A DNA stretch of 64,000 nt. Origin: Clostridia bacterium. GTDB taxonomy: Bacteria > Bacillota > Clostridia > Monoglobales > Monoglobaceae. A program made the position numbers and the translations under genes. Under the pieces are notes generated by a model. The model was not told the origin of the DNA, did not search any database, and saw only the letters and a list, made by a program, of their open reading frames with translations. Positions 16,352 to 25,593 of this stretch are shown piece after piece (the stretch's first letter is position 1; every line of letters begins with the position of its first letter). The stretch lies in NCBI GenBank assembly GCA_017409575.1, contig JAFQSM010000036.1, forward strand, positions 1 through 64,000. The letters are read 5' to 3'.

Positions 16352-18172
16352 CTAAACTTGCACTTTTATTTTATATTCTTTAAGCCACATATCAATCTGA
16401 ATTATATAGGCATAAAGCTGAGGTAAAGCCATAAGCTGACCAAACCATGGGCTTCCGTAGTTAGCGCGTTCTGACAAAAGGTTTCGTATATGTTTTTCGT
16501 TTACAATGCCCCAGACAGGCGAATTTTTATCGTCTAAAATCTCTGCAAGCCTATTTCGCACCATAACTTCATACTCAGGATTGTGAGTCTTTGGAAACGG
16601 GCTTTTTTTGCGCCACAGAACTTCCTCGGGCAAAAGGTCCGAAAAACACATTCTGAGAAGTCCTTTTTCTCTGTCATTATATGCCTTATAATCCCACGGA
16701 ACATTCCAAAGATACTCCACCAGCTTGTAATCACAAAACGGCATTCGTATTTCAAGACCCGAATTCATCCCGATTCGTTCACTTCTTGCGCCCAACGTAT
16801 ACATAAACCAGTTTAGGTTCAAATGCGAAATTTCGCGTCTGCGTTTTTCCTCGGCATTATCATCCCGGCAAACAGGGCACGAATTAATGCTTTCCCGGTA
16901 TTTTGAGTATATATAATCCGAAATTGTATCAGAAGACATTATATCCGGTGATACAAGATTTTTTCGGAGTTCGACGTTTTTGGACCACGGAAAGATATTT
17001 GCATCAAAATCTTCTTTGCGATGAAACCACGGATATCCGCCAAAAACTTCATCGGCACACTCGCCCGAAACCGCACCGTCAAAGTCCTTGCCCATTTCTT
17101 TGCACAAAAAGTAAAGTGACGAATCAACATCAGCCATACCTGGCAAGTCACGGGCTTTCATGGCATCGTAAAGTAAATCAAAAAGAGCATCGTTATCAAC
17201 AGTTATTGTTGTGTGTCGGGTGCCAAAGGTGTCGGACATAATCTGGATATAATAATCATCTGTCTCGGGCTGGTATTGATTTGGCACAAAAAATTCGTCA
17301 TTTCCCACATACTTAAGGGAAAATGTGTTTATAGGACTTTCTGATTTTTCTGCTGCCATTGCGGTAATGATGCTTGAATCAAGGCCTCCTGACAAAAAGA
17401 AGCATAAGTCTCTTCCTTTCTCGTCAACCTGAGAGGAAATTGCTTTTTGTGTTAATTCTTTTACATCTGTCAGACATTCTTCAAAGCTTGCATCATATCG
17501 TTTGGATACCAAATTCCAGTATTTGCTTTGATTAAATCCTTTTGAATTAAATGTTGCACAACATGCCGGCTTGATTTCAAAAATACCTTTGAAAACACCT
17601 GTCCCCTGTGTGTGTGCAGGACCAAGACCCAAAACTTCACACACTCCTTGCCTGTCGATTATGGCAGGTACAGAGGGATGACACAAAAGTCCCTTTATCT
17701 CCGATGCGAAAATCAATGAATCACCTGACAAAGTGTAATAAAGCGGTTTTATTCCAAAACGGTCACGAGCCAGGAAAAGCTCGTTGTTTTTTGAGTTCCA
17801 TATCGAAAATGCAAAAATTCCATTAAGACAGTGCAAACAGCCGGCGCCCAATTTTATGTAGGCTGCAAGAACAAGCTCTGCATCACTTACATTTCCTGTT
17901 TTAAGTTTTTCTTTGACTTCTTCACTGTTATATATAAGTCCGTCAAAGCAAATTACAAATTCGGCATCACTACTGCGCATCGAAAAAGGAATTTGAAAAG
18001 ATTTGTCCTCACACACATCGGATGCAACCGCTCCAAAAACACCAAATCCGCTGTTTTTTATTTTTTGCGAATTCTTTCCTCTGTGTGAAATTGCTTGTGT
18101 CATTTTTCTTATATTTTCAATTTCGTCGTCGATTTTTCGCCGCAGGTTTACAACGCCTGTTATTCCTGACAT
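16352..18172 (-). CDS. asnB: Asparagine synthetase B-like protein with degenerate glutaminase site
   Basis: 606 residues with the two AsnB domains. The C-terminal synthetase domain is intact: PP-loop LSGGLDSS, SGECADEVFGGY and the conserved LEIRMPFCDYKLVEYLWNVP, supporting AMP activation of aspartate. The N-terminal class II amidotransferase domain is altered. The start codon is followed by TCA (Ser), giving MSGITG, where the family needs Cys as the N-terminal nucleophile. HRGPDD reads HRGKNS and NGEIYN reads DGLIYN. The start at 18172 is fixed by GGAGGG 7 nt upstream. Glutamine hydrolysis is therefore probably lost, leaving ammonia-dependent synthesis or another amidation. Confidence 0.85.
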   Translation of the reverse strand: MSGITGVVNLRRKIDDEIENIRKMTQAISHRGKNSQKIKNSGFGVFGAVASDVCEDKSFQIPFSMRSSDAEFVICFDGLIYNSEEVKEKLKTGNVSDAELVLAAYIKLGAGCLHCLNGIFAFSIWNSKNNELFLARDRFGIKPLYYTLSGDSLIFASEIKGLLCHPSVPAIIDRQGVCEVLGLGPAHTQGTGVFKGIFEIKPACCATFNSKGFNQSKYWNLVSKRYDASFEECLTDVKELTQKAISSQVDEKGRDLCFFLSGGLDSSIITAMAAEKSESPINTFSLKYVGNDEFFVPNQYQPETDDYYIQIMSDTFGTRHTTITVDNDALFDLLYDAMKARDLPGMADVDSSLYFLCKEMGKDFDGAVSGECADEVFGGYPWFHRKEDFDANIFPWSKNVELRKNLVSPDIMSSDTISDYIYSKYRESINSCPVCRDDNAEEKRRREISHLNLNWFMYTLGARSERIGMNSGLEIRMPFCDYKLVEYLWNVPWDYKAYNDREKGLLRMCFSDLLPEEVLWRKKSPFPKTHNPEYEVMVRNRLAEILDDKNSPVWGIVNEKHIRNLLSERANYGSPWFGQLMALPQLYAYIIQIDMWLKEYKIKVQV

Positions 18173-18231
18173 ACAATCACCCTCCTTCAATACCCATAGT
18201 ATATGCAGTATTGAAGAAACTGTGAGTTTTT

Positions 18232-19170
18232 TTAATAAAATGTTGCAACAGGCTCGTCAGGAACAGATGTAACCGCATAGTCCCTGGTATGAAGCACCGG
18301 TCCTTCGCCTTTGTACATTTTGTGTTTTTCTATCCGTAGTTCAGCAGTAAGCGAAATCCAGTCTCCGTTTTGCATCAAAGGTTTTCTGCCAAGACACAGA
18401 ATTCCTTTGAAAGCAATATCATCAACACAACAGGTCATCACAGGCCTTCCTGCAATAAAGCAATTGTCCGGCATCCTGTTGTCAATCGCAATCACACCGG
18501 TAAACTTGACTGTTTTTCCATCGTATTTATGCATTTCTTCCAGCAAATCACGATACCATATTGCATAGTCACGAAGTCCTATATTTATAAAATCGGCATC
18601 GATATCAAACGGAAGCGGATCCTCGATATCATCATACTTTATGTCACCGGTTTCGCTTTCATAAATTATATTGCATTGTCGGTTTAAGCCCCGGACTATT
18701 TTGTGTATCATCTCTTTGTCGGTTGAATTGCTGCAGCGGTTAAACACAGCTAGCTCGCAATTTTGAAGCTTGTCAACGACGAGGCTTCGCATATTGGTAT
18801 TATATGTCAGGAAGCTTCTGCTGTCAGCAAAAGTCATTTCCTGATAAAGAACCCAGTCGCTTGGCATTGACCCATACAGGTCCGGAAGTTCCCACATACC
18901 ATTGTATTCGATTATGATTTTTTTTGGCTTATGTTTTTTCTGTAAAGCCTCTAATTTCGGGATGTTTATATCTTCTTTATCTTCGATAACCTCAACAAAA
19001 ATATTCTTTTCTGCAAGGCCGTTGAGTTCAACCTCAGTCTCGCCTTCTTCGCAAATCAGAACCAACGTCCGTTCTCCGTCGCAAAATCTCTTGTCATTTA
19101 GCGTTTCATTAAGAAAAGTTGTTTTTCCACTTTCAAGAAATCCTGTAAACAAATAAACTGCAATATCCAT
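18232..19170 (-). CDS. G3E-type P-loop GTPase fused to a YcgQ/DUF1980-like domain
   Basis: 312 residues. The N-terminal part is a CobW/G3E-like GTPase with Walker A TGFLESGKTTFL and the Walker-B-like KIIIEYNGMW, but it lacks the CxCC metal motif seen in the neighbouring paralogue. From about residue 215 comes KYDGKTVKFTGVIA, then FIAGRPVMTCCVDDIAFKGILC, resembling the C-terminal domain of the YcgQ/TIGR03943 (DUF1980) lipoproteins, which are linked to zinc. Fourteen nt separate it from the upstream His-rich G3E GTPase, so the two are an operon. I infer a role in metal (zinc) allocation; the partner protein is unknown. Confidence 0.75.
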   Translation of the reverse strand: MDIAVYLFTGFLESGKTTFLNETLNDKRFCDGERTLVLICEEGETEVELNGLAEKNIFVEVIEDKEDINIPKLEALQKKHKPKKIIIEYNGMWELPDLYGSMPSDWVLYQEMTFADSRSFLTYNTNMRSLVVDKLQNCELAVFNRCSNSTDKEMIHKIVRGLNRQCNIIYESETGDIKYDDIEDPLPFDIDADFINIGLRDYAIWYRDLLEEMHKYDGKTVKFTGVIAIDNRMPDNCFIAGRPVMTCCVDDIAFKGILCLGRKPLMQNGDWISLTAELRIEKHKMYKGEGPVLHTRDYAVTSVPDEPVATFY

Positions 19171-19184
19171 ATAAAACCTCTTTA

Positions 19185-20369
19185 TTAGTGATTCTCTGTT
19201 GTAAATAACTGTTCAATCCCGGATTTGTTGATTTTAGAACCGATTACACAAATTCTTCCGGTTATATCCGCTCCGCCAAATCTGACATCAGCTTTTTCGG
19301 GAATGTAATCGAAATGAATCCATTTTCCAGACTTCTCTGCTACAATTCCCTTAGCGCGCAAAATTATGCCGTATTTTTCGTTGTTTTCTAGCTGAGAAAG
19401 GGCATTTTCAATATAGTCTTTGCTGTACTTGGTTGTTGTTTCTATTCCCCAGCTTTCAAAAACCTCATCAGCATGATGGTTGTGTTGATGCTCGTGGTGG
19501 TGACCACATCCGCAGTGCTCATCATGATGGTGTTCATGATGATGTCCGCACTCACACTGCTCGCCGTGATGCTGATTATGATGTTCATCATTGCAATCAC
19601 AATGTCCATCGTGATGGTGTTCATGATGATGTCCGCACTCACAATGTTCGTCGTGATGATGCTCGTGGTTATGTTCACATTCACAGTGTTCTTCGTGATG
19701 ATGTTCGTGATGGTGATGTCTGCAATTGCAGTGTTCATCTTCATGCTCAAAGTTTTTTATATCTTTTTCAAGCGAGCGTGCACCTTCCATTGTTTCCAGT
19801 ATTACTTTGCCGTCAAGCTCGTCCCAATCAGTGGTAACAATTGTTGCGGTACTGTTTTTTTCTCTTATAAGGTCAACCGCTTGCGCTATTTTTTTGTTGT
19901 CGGCATCTTTGGTATGGCTCAAAACAATACATGCTGAATTTTCTATCTGATCATTATAAAATTCACCAAAATTTTTCATATACATTTTACATTTTTTTGC
20001 ATCAACAACGGTCGTGAAGCTGTTTAGCTTAACTTCGTCGCTTTCTGCAGTTTTTACAGCTTTTATAACATCGCTCAGTTTACCGACACCGGATGGCTCA
20101 ATAAGAATTCTGTCGGGAGAAAGCTCGGTAAGAACTTTCTTTAAAGCCTCAGCAAAATCTCCCACAAGACTGCAGCAAATACAACCCGAATTCATTTCGG
20201 TTATTTCGATTCCTGCATCTTTCAAAAATCCGCTGTCAATCCCGATTTCACCAAATTCGTTTTCAATCAAAACCACTTTTTCATCAGCCAACGCCTCTTT
20301 GATAAGCTTTTTGATGAGAGTAGTCTTTCCTGCGCCCAAAAAGCCTGAAAATATATCTATTTTTGTCAT
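19185..20369 (-). CDS. CobW/YjiA-type G3E GTPase with long His/Cys repeat region
   Basis: 394-residue metallochaperone-type GTPase. Walker A is FSGFLGAGKTTLIKKL; the metal-binding CxCC motif is SGCICCSL; the CobW_C domain closes the protein (GIILRAKGIVAEKSGKWIHFDYIPEK). Between the domains lies about 90 residues of tandem units of the form EHCECGHHHEHHHD, rich in His and Cys, a likely Zn/Ni/Co store or relay. ATG at 20369 is preferred because AAAGGG lies 10 nt before it but directly abuts an upstream ATG at 20378. Zinc is the most likely metal, nickel or cobalt possible. Confidence 0.9.
   Translation of the reverse strand: MTKIDIFSGFLGAGKTTLIKKLIKEALADEKVVLIENEFGEIGIDSGFLKDAGIEITEMNSGCICCSLVGDFAEALKKVLTELSPDRILIEPSGVGKLSDVIKAVKTAESDEVKLNSFTTVVDAKKCKMYMKNFGEFYNDQIENSACIVLSHTKDADNKKIAQAVDLIREKNSTATIVTTDWDELDGKVILETMEGARSLEKDIKNFEHEDEHCNCRHHHHEHHHEEHCECEHNHEHHHDEHCECGHHHEHHHDGHCDCNDEHHNQHHGEQCECGHHHEHHHDEHCGCGHHHEHQHNHHADEVFESWGIETTTKYSKDYIENALSQLENNEKYGIILRAKGIVAEKSGKWIHFDYIPEKADVRFGGADITGRICVIGSKINKSGIEQLFTTENH
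19470..19745 (-). repeat. In-gene tandem repeat encoding HCxC-HHHEHHH units
   Basis: Degenerate direct repeats of about 42-48 bp with units built on CATCATCATGAACACCATCA-like sequence (minus strand). They encode the His/Cys linker of the G3E GTPase and are a likely site of copy-number variation. Confidence 0.75.
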
Positions 20370-20424
20370 AGTTAACATGCCCTTTCGTTTGTAAATTTCT
20401 GTTAATAATTTTATCAAACAACCA

Positions 20425-23037
20425 TCAGTTTGTCAATTCATCGAGCTTTTCGCGAATCAGCGTCAAAAACTCAGCATTTTGCGGGCTCAGGTTGTTTGTT
20501 TCAATTATATTTCTTACCATTTTTTCGACATTCAAAACATCTTCCTGCAACGCCTTTGCCGAAAGTCTGAATGCTCCGCTTCCAAAAATTATCATCTGCT
20601 CCAAGAGGTCTGACGTTGCAACCGTAACCCTGTAATGTTTGCTTAATTCTTTGGCTGTTTTTTCGATGTAAGAATCCGCCGTCTGCGCTTCTTTTGTATA
20701 AACAACCGATATGCCGCCTACATTGTCAACTTCGCCGCGATTACCTTTGACACGATAAGCATCAAAAACAACTATTACCTCAAATTTTTTAAAAGCTTTA
20801 TATGACGAAATTCTTTCAACAAGGCTTGTTCGTGCAGCTTCCATATTTTCTTTAGCGATTTCCTTGAGTTCATCCCACGAAAAAATTATATTGTAACCAT
20901 CTATAAGAAGATATTCTTTTTCTGCCTTTTTCACAAGCTTTTTGTATGGTTTGACCGGCATCACATCTTTTGGCGTTCTCATAGTTTTGTTTGGATTTTT
21001 TTGTTCGATTTTTCCGTAAGTGTGCTCAAAGATTTTTAAAAGTTCTTCATCTGATATATCGCGTCTTGTTGATAACCTTGATGTTTTAACAACATCAGGA
21101 GCGGATTTTTGTTTAAGAATACTTTCAAGATGCATATGATCAGGAACTTCGTCCCACTTTACCGTAAATCCTGCGCCATGAGAACAAAATACCGAATCCG
21201 CCGTGTTTTCGATGTCAGAATCGCAATCGTAAGCTATCTTTTCTACTATGCTGTCCTGATTGAGGCACGGACCATATTTTCCAAATTTGCAGCTTAACTT
21301 TCCTTTTCCGTGGGTATATTCAATCAAATCACGCTGATAATTCTGGATTGCTGCGGCAGGTACAACTCCCGAAATTTTTGAGAAATCCCCTCGTGTCTCG
21401 GGTGCTGAAAATTCTGCTCCAAAACTGCTGAGGTCAGTCATTGCACGCCCGATATTTTCTGTCGGGACTTGGAGAGTAAATTCATAATACGGCTCAAGCA
21501 AAACGCTTTCTGCTCGCCTCAAGCCTTGTCTTACTGCACGATAAGTAGCTTGCCTGAAATCTCCGCCCTCAGTGTGTTTCAAATGTGCACGACCGGCTTT
21601 CAATGTTATTTTTATGTCCGTAATTGGTGAACCGGTAAGGACTCCTGAATGTTCTTTTTCCATCAGATGTGTCATTATAAGACGCTGCCAGTTTTTGTCA
21701 AGCTCATCTTCGGGACAATCACTTTCAAATTGCACGCCTGATCCCTCAGGGAGCGGTTCAAGCAGCAAGTGCACCTCGGCATAATGTCTTAAAGGTTCGT
21801 AGTGTCCTACGCCTTCAACAACATTTTTTATGGTTTCTTTATAAAGAATTCTGCCTTCCTCAAATTCTACCTCAAGATTAAATCGCTTGTATATAAGTTG
21901 TTTCAAAACTTCAAGCTGTACTTCTCCCATAATCCTGAGATTGATTTCCTTTGATTGCTCATTCCATGAAACAGAGAGCTGGGTCTCTTCCTCTTCCAAT
22001 TGCTTTAAAAGCGAAAAAGCAACCATACTGTCGGTGTTTTCCGGCAAAATAACTTTGTAATTAAAAATCGGTTCTGCCGTCAGCTTTTCGGAATTGCTTT
22101 CAAAACCAAGGCCTTGTCCCGAATAGGTTTTGCCAAGCCCGGTGACAGCACACACAGTTCCGACTTCTGCAACATCGATATTTTTATATTTTGCGCCCGA
22201 ATATACACGGATTTCATTTACTTTTTCAGATATTTCGCCGGTGTTTACACTTTCCTTTACCGAAAGGCTGCCACCGGTAATTTTCATAAACGTCAGGCGT
22301 TTGCCCTTGTCGTCCTGAGAAATTTTAAAAACCTTTGCTCCAAAAACCGGAAAAGCAGAAACTTGCTCGGTATACTCTGAAAAACCCTTCAAAAACTGCT
22401 CAATTCCAATCATTCTAAGAGCAGAACCCGAAAAGCAAGGGAAGACATTACGCAGCTTTATGCTTCGTCTTATGGAATTTGCAGAAATACTGCCGGTTTC
22501 CAGATATTCATTCATCAGTTTTTCATCACAGACAGCCAGATTTTCAAAAAGCTCAGCTTCTTCAGTTCCGCAAAAATCAACAAAATTCTCATTGAACTCT
22601 GCCCTCAGGTTATCTATAACCTTGTTTTTGTCTGCACCTTCAAGATCAAGCTTGTTGATAAAAACAAATGTTGGAATTTTGTGCGACGCCAAAAGGTCCC
22701 ACAAATTTTTTGTATGACTTTGCACTCCATCTGTCCCGCTGATTACAAGAATTGCGTAATCAAGAACCTGCAGAGTTCGTTCTGCCTCAGCGGCAAAATC
22801 CATATGACCGGGTGTATCAATAAGCGAAATCTCGGTATTTTGAGTTTTGAATACTGCCTGTTTAGAAAATACGGTTATTCCTCGTTTGCGTTCAATCTCG
22901 TCGGTGTCCAAAAAAGCATCTTGGTTGTCAACTCGTCCAAGGGTCCGTATTTCACCTGCTGTATACAAAAGAGCTTCCGAAAGAGTGGTTTTTCCAGCAT
23001 CTACGTGCGCCAGAATTCCTGTTACAATTCGTTTCAT
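20425..23037 (-). CDS. TetM/EF-G-like ribosomal GTPase fused to a C-terminal YacP/Rae1-type NYN nuclease
   Basis: 870 residues. Residues 1-640 match ribosomal-protection GTPases: P-loop AHVDAGKTT (10-18), RGITV (52-56), DTPGH (74-78), NKLD (128-131), and EF-G domains III-V including the VVPAAAIQNYQRDL block. After a linker, residues 710-845 are a YacP/Rae1-like NYN domain: LLIDGYNIIFSW, VVFDAYRVKGNRGEV, TADSYIEK and VATSDLLEQ, with Asp713, Asp759 and Asp788 as likely metal ligands. Rae1 cuts mRNA in the ribosomal A site, so the fusion suggests ribosome-associated mRNA cleavage or rescue. Tetracycline resistance is not implied. The nuclease part lies at 20425-20910. Confidence 0.87.
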   Translation of the reverse strand: MKRIVTGILAHVDAGKTTLSEALLYTAGEIRTLGRVDNQDAFLDTDEIERKRGITVFSKQAVFKTQNTEISLIDTPGHMDFAAEAERTLQVLDYAILVISGTDGVQSHTKNLWDLLASHKIPTFVFINKLDLEGADKNKVIDNLRAEFNENFVDFCGTEEAELFENLAVCDEKLMNEYLETGSISANSIRRSIKLRNVFPCFSGSALRMIGIEQFLKGFSEYTEQVSAFPVFGAKVFKISQDDKGKRLTFMKITGGSLSVKESVNTGEISEKVNEIRVYSGAKYKNIDVAEVGTVCAVTGLGKTYSGQGLGFESNSEKLTAEPIFNYKVILPENTDSMVAFSLLKQLEEEETQLSVSWNEQSKEINLRIMGEVQLEVLKQLIYKRFNLEVEFEEGRILYKETIKNVVEGVGHYEPLRHYAEVHLLLEPLPEGSGVQFESDCPEDELDKNWQRLIMTHLMEKEHSGVLTGSPITDIKITLKAGRAHLKHTEGGDFRQATYRAVRQGLRRAESVLLEPYYEFTLQVPTENIGRAMTDLSSFGAEFSAPETRGDFSKISGVVPAAAIQNYQRDLIEYTHGKGKLSCKFGKYGPCLNQDSIVEKIAYDCDSDIENTADSVFCSHGAGFTVKWDEVPDHMHLESILKQKSAPDVVKTSRLSTRRDISDEELLKIFEHTYGKIEQKNPNKTMRTPKDVMPVKPYKKLVKKAEKEYLLIDGYNIIFSWDELKEIAKENMEAARTSLVERISSYKAFKKFEVIVVFDAYRVKGNRGEVDNVGGISVVYTKEAQTADSYIEKTAKELSKHYRVTVATSDLLEQMIIFGSGAFRLSAKALQEDVLNVEKMVRNIIETNNLSPQNAEFLTLIREKLDELTN

Positions 23038-23069
23038 ATCTTTTCCTCAACGCATTCGTTAATAAACAC

Positions 23070-23118
23070 AAAATGAATAACCAGAAAAGGCAGAAAACCT
23101 CTCTGAATTATTCATTTT
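23070..23118 (-). terminator. Terminator after the amidohydrolase gene
   Basis: AAAATGAATAA and TTATTCATTTT arms flank about 27 nt. On the minus strand the right-to-left stem ends in TTTTG. Confidence 0.5.
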
Positions 23119-23127
23119 CGTTGTTTT

Positions 23128-23937
23128 TTATAGAGATAGACTAAATAATCTTTTTGCGTTTCCGCTGAATATTTTTTGATTATCCTCATGGGTAAGACCA
23201 AGAGAAATCATATTTTCAAGTTCGTCTTTTGCCCGCCACATTGGATAATCTGTGCCGAATAAAATTCTGTCGGTTCCGTACCTTAGGGCAATTTCCTTAA
23301 AGTCTATTCCGTCAGCAAAGCCAAAGCTTGACGAACAATCAACATAAAAATTTTCAATACCCGAAAGTTTTTTTACCGCTTCGTCCCACACAGACCAACC
23401 GCCAAAATGTGCCCCGATAAATGTGAGTTTTTTAAAAGTGTTTAAAACATTTAACACTCTGTCAGGGTTTGAATTGTCATAGCGTTTGTCGCCGGTATGG
23501 ACAAGCATAGCGAGATTTTGTTTTTCACAGATTTCATAAGCCACAAAAAGCTTCTCGTCATCAATCCTGAATCCCTGAATATCCGGATGAAGTTTAACAC
23601 CTTTAAGTCCAAGTTCTGCAAGGTGTTTTATATCTCCGGCAATGTCGTCACTGTCAGGGTGAAGTGTGCCAAGACCTGTCAAAAATCCATTACTGTTCTT
23701 TACTTCATCTGCGATAAACTCGTTGATGCTTTTTACTTGTTTTGGGGTTGTTGCAACTGATTGAACAATAGCGTGGTCTATTCCGTCTCTTTTGCACACT
23801 TTTTGAAGGTCTTTTACGGTACCTTTCCCGTACCCCTCAACATCATAAAATTTATCGGTTGCTCCCGACGCTTTTGCGGCAATTTTTTCGGGATAAATAT
23901 GGCAATGGGCATCAATTACAAAATAGTCATTAAACAT
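23128..23937 (-). CDS. Amidohydrolase-family (Amidohydro_2) TIM-barrel protein
   Basis: 269 residues. The family motif DAHCHIYPEK is at the N-terminus, with LKGVKLHPDIQGF and AMLVHTGD in the middle, FIGAHFGGW and the C-terminal DRILFGTDYPMW carrying the last metal-binding aspartate. It belongs to the ACMSD/Amidohydro_2 group of metal-dependent hydrolases or decarboxylases; substrate unknown. It follows ilvE by 39 nt and may be the last gene of the T-box-controlled operon, although an independent promoter cannot be excluded. Confidence 0.82.
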   Translation of the reverse strand: MFNDYFVIDAHCHIYPEKIAAKASGATDKFYDVEGYGKGTVKDLQKVCKRDGIDHAIVQSVATTPKQVKSINEFIADEVKNSNGFLTGLGTLHPDSDDIAGDIKHLAELGLKGVKLHPDIQGFRIDDEKLFVAYEICEKQNLAMLVHTGDKRYDNSNPDRVLNVLNTFKKLTFIGAHFGGWSVWDEAVKKLSGIENFYVDCSSSFGFADGIDFKEIALRYGTDRILFGTDYPMWRAKDELENMISLGLTHEDNQKIFSGNAKRLFSLSL

Positions 23938-23976
23938 CTGTTCTCACGATATCCTCTCTACCATATTTTTTCTGAA

Positions 23977-25041
23977 TTATTTTACAAGCTGAGTCCAACC
24001 GAATTTGTCCTCAATTTTGCCCCACTGAATGCCGGTAAGTGTATCATAAAGGTGTTGTGTAACTTCACCTATTTTTCCACCATTAACAGTGAAAATTTTA
24101 TCCTTATAAGCAAGTTCTCCAATCGGTGATACAACAGCTGCTGTACCACAGCCCCATGCTTCTTCCAAAGAGCCGTCTTCCATTGCCTTTTCAAGCTCTT
24201 CGATGCTCAGAAGTCTTTCAGAAACAGTATATCCTTCGCTCTTTAACACTTCTATACATGACTTTCTTGTTATACCAGGAAGAATTGAGCCGCTGAGAGC
24301 AGGTGTCACAATTTCGCCATTTATTTTAAACATAACATTCATTGCGCCAACTTCTTCGATGTACTTTCTTTCAACACCGTCGAGCCAAAGTACCTGCGAG
24401 TAACCCTTTTGTTCTGCTCTTTCGCCAGCGCGGTTGCTTGCTGCATAGTTTCCGCCGCATTTTGCATAACCTGTACCGCCGCGAACTGCACGGACATCGT
24501 CGGCTTCAATCATAATCTTAACAGGGTTGATACCCTCTTTGTAGTAACTTCCAACGGGAGATGCAATAATCATAAATGTAGCATTGTGAACTGCGTGAAC
24601 ACCCAATGTTTCGTCATTACCAAACATAAATGGTCTTAAGTAAAGCGAAGTTCCTTCTGCTGATGGTGTCCAATCCTTTTCACATTCAACAAATGTTGTA
24701 AGAATTTCCATTGCCATATCCTCGTCAATCTGAGGAAGACAAAGTCTGTCTGCCGAATTGTTCATTCTGCGGATATTTTCAATAGGTCTGAAAAGCTGAA
24801 CTTCACCATCTGCACGGCGATAAGCCTTAAGACCTTCAAAAATCTCTGAACCATAGTGAAGAACTGTTGAAGCAGGGTGAAGCTCAATTCTGCCAAACGG
24901 TACTATGCGGGCATTTTTCCAACCTTCTTCTCTTGAATAGTCCATTATAAACATATGGTCTGTAAATATTTTACCAAATCCCAAATTAGCACTGTCCGGT
25001 TTTTCTTTGGGAGCATTGGTTTTAATGATTTCTATATTCAT
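23977..25041 (-). CDS. ilvE: Branched-chain amino-acid aminotransferase
   Basis: PLP enzyme interconverting Val, Leu or Ile with their 2-oxoacids and glutamate; 354 residues, class II BCAT size. Visible motifs: LHYGSEIFEGLKAYRRADG, LYLRPFMFG, the PLP-lysine in GYAKCGGNYAASNRA, and the conserved EEVGAMNVMF and GSILPGITRKS. It lies 18 nt behind the VOR gamma subunit gene, so the oxidoreductase and aminotransferase are co-transcribed and share substrates. The T-box leader of this operon suggests biosynthetic use. Confidence 0.95.
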   Translation of the reverse strand: MNIEIIKTNAPKEKPDSANLGFGKIFTDHMFIMDYSREEGWKNARIVPFGRIELHPASTVLHYGSEIFEGLKAYRRADGEVQLFRPIENIRRMNNSADRLCLPQIDEDMAMEILTTFVECEKDWTPSAEGTSLYLRPFMFGNDETLGVHAVHNATFMIIASPVGSYYKEGINPVKIMIEADDVRAVRGGTGYAKCGGNYAASNRAGERAEQKGYSQVLWLDGVERKYIEEVGAMNVMFKINGEIVTPALSGSILPGITRKSCIEVLKSEGYTVSERLLSIEELEKAMEDGSLEEAWGCGTAAVVSPIGELAYKDKIFTVNGGKIGEVTQHLYDTLTGIQWGKIEDKFGWTQLVK

Positions 25042-25059
25042 TTTTTACACTCCTTAAAA

Positions 25060-25593
25060 TTAGTTTTCTGCACCGATTGTCATAGCCCTGAGGTTTGTCT
25101 CAAGCATATCTGCACGCTTTGCCGAAATTACCTTTTTAAGTGCAGCATTTACCGATTCATCCGAAAATCCATCGGTAACAGCCAAAACTTTGCCTGCAAT
25201 AATCATATTTGCAAGTGTTGGCATATCATTGTCTGATGCAAGCTGGGTTGCAGGGATGTAGTACACATCTACATCTGTGCGCTTTACCTTGCGGTCGATA
25301 AGAGTAGAATCAACAAAAATCTTTCCGCCCGGAACAACTGAATCTTCGTATTTGTCAAGAGACGGAAGATTCATAGCAATCAAAATATCGGGCGAAGATA
25401 CGATTGGCGAGCCAACCGGGGTATCGCTTGTAATTACGCTGCAGCTTGCTGTACCACCACGCATTTCGGGGCCGTACGAAGGAAGCCAACTCACCTCTTT
25501 GTCTTCAACCAGACCTTTGTAAGCAAGGAACTTTCCTGTAAAAAGAATTCCCTGTCCACCAAAGCCTGCAATAAGCATACTTGTTGTATTCAT
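25060..25593 (-). CDS. 2-oxoacid:ferredoxin oxidoreductase, gamma subunit
   Basis: 177 residues, complete gamma domain: [17 protein letters not shown] at the start and [17 protein letters not shown], the canonical gamma signature. With alpha, beta and ferredoxin subunits it forms a four-subunit VOR-type enzyme joining 2-oxoacids to acyl-CoA with ferredoxin. It overlaps the end of the beta gene by one base (25593), a typical coupled junction. Subunit identity is firm; substrate preference (branched-chain) is inferred from VorB and IlvE next door. Confidence 0.92.
   Translation of the reverse strand: MNTTSMLIAGFGGQGILFTGKFLAYKGLVEDKEVSWLPSYGPEMRGGTASCSVITSDTPVGSPIVSSPDILIAMNLPSLDKYEDSVVPGGKIFVDSTLIDRKVKRTDVDVYYIPATQLASDNDMPTLANMIIAGKVLAVTDGFSDESVNAALKKVISAKRADMLETNLRAMTIGAEN

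Noticed and set aside
19433-19937. Long overlapping frames opposite the His/Cys repeat of the G3E GTPase
   Set aside because: They are antisense reads of the low-complexity repeat and encode no known domain; the minus frame has a clear CobW domain on both sides.
20425-23037. Calling this gene a tetracycline-resistance determinant
   Set aside because: The GTPase is distant from TetM/O in the readable C-terminal region and carries an extra nuclease; housekeeping or ribosome-rescue function is more likely.
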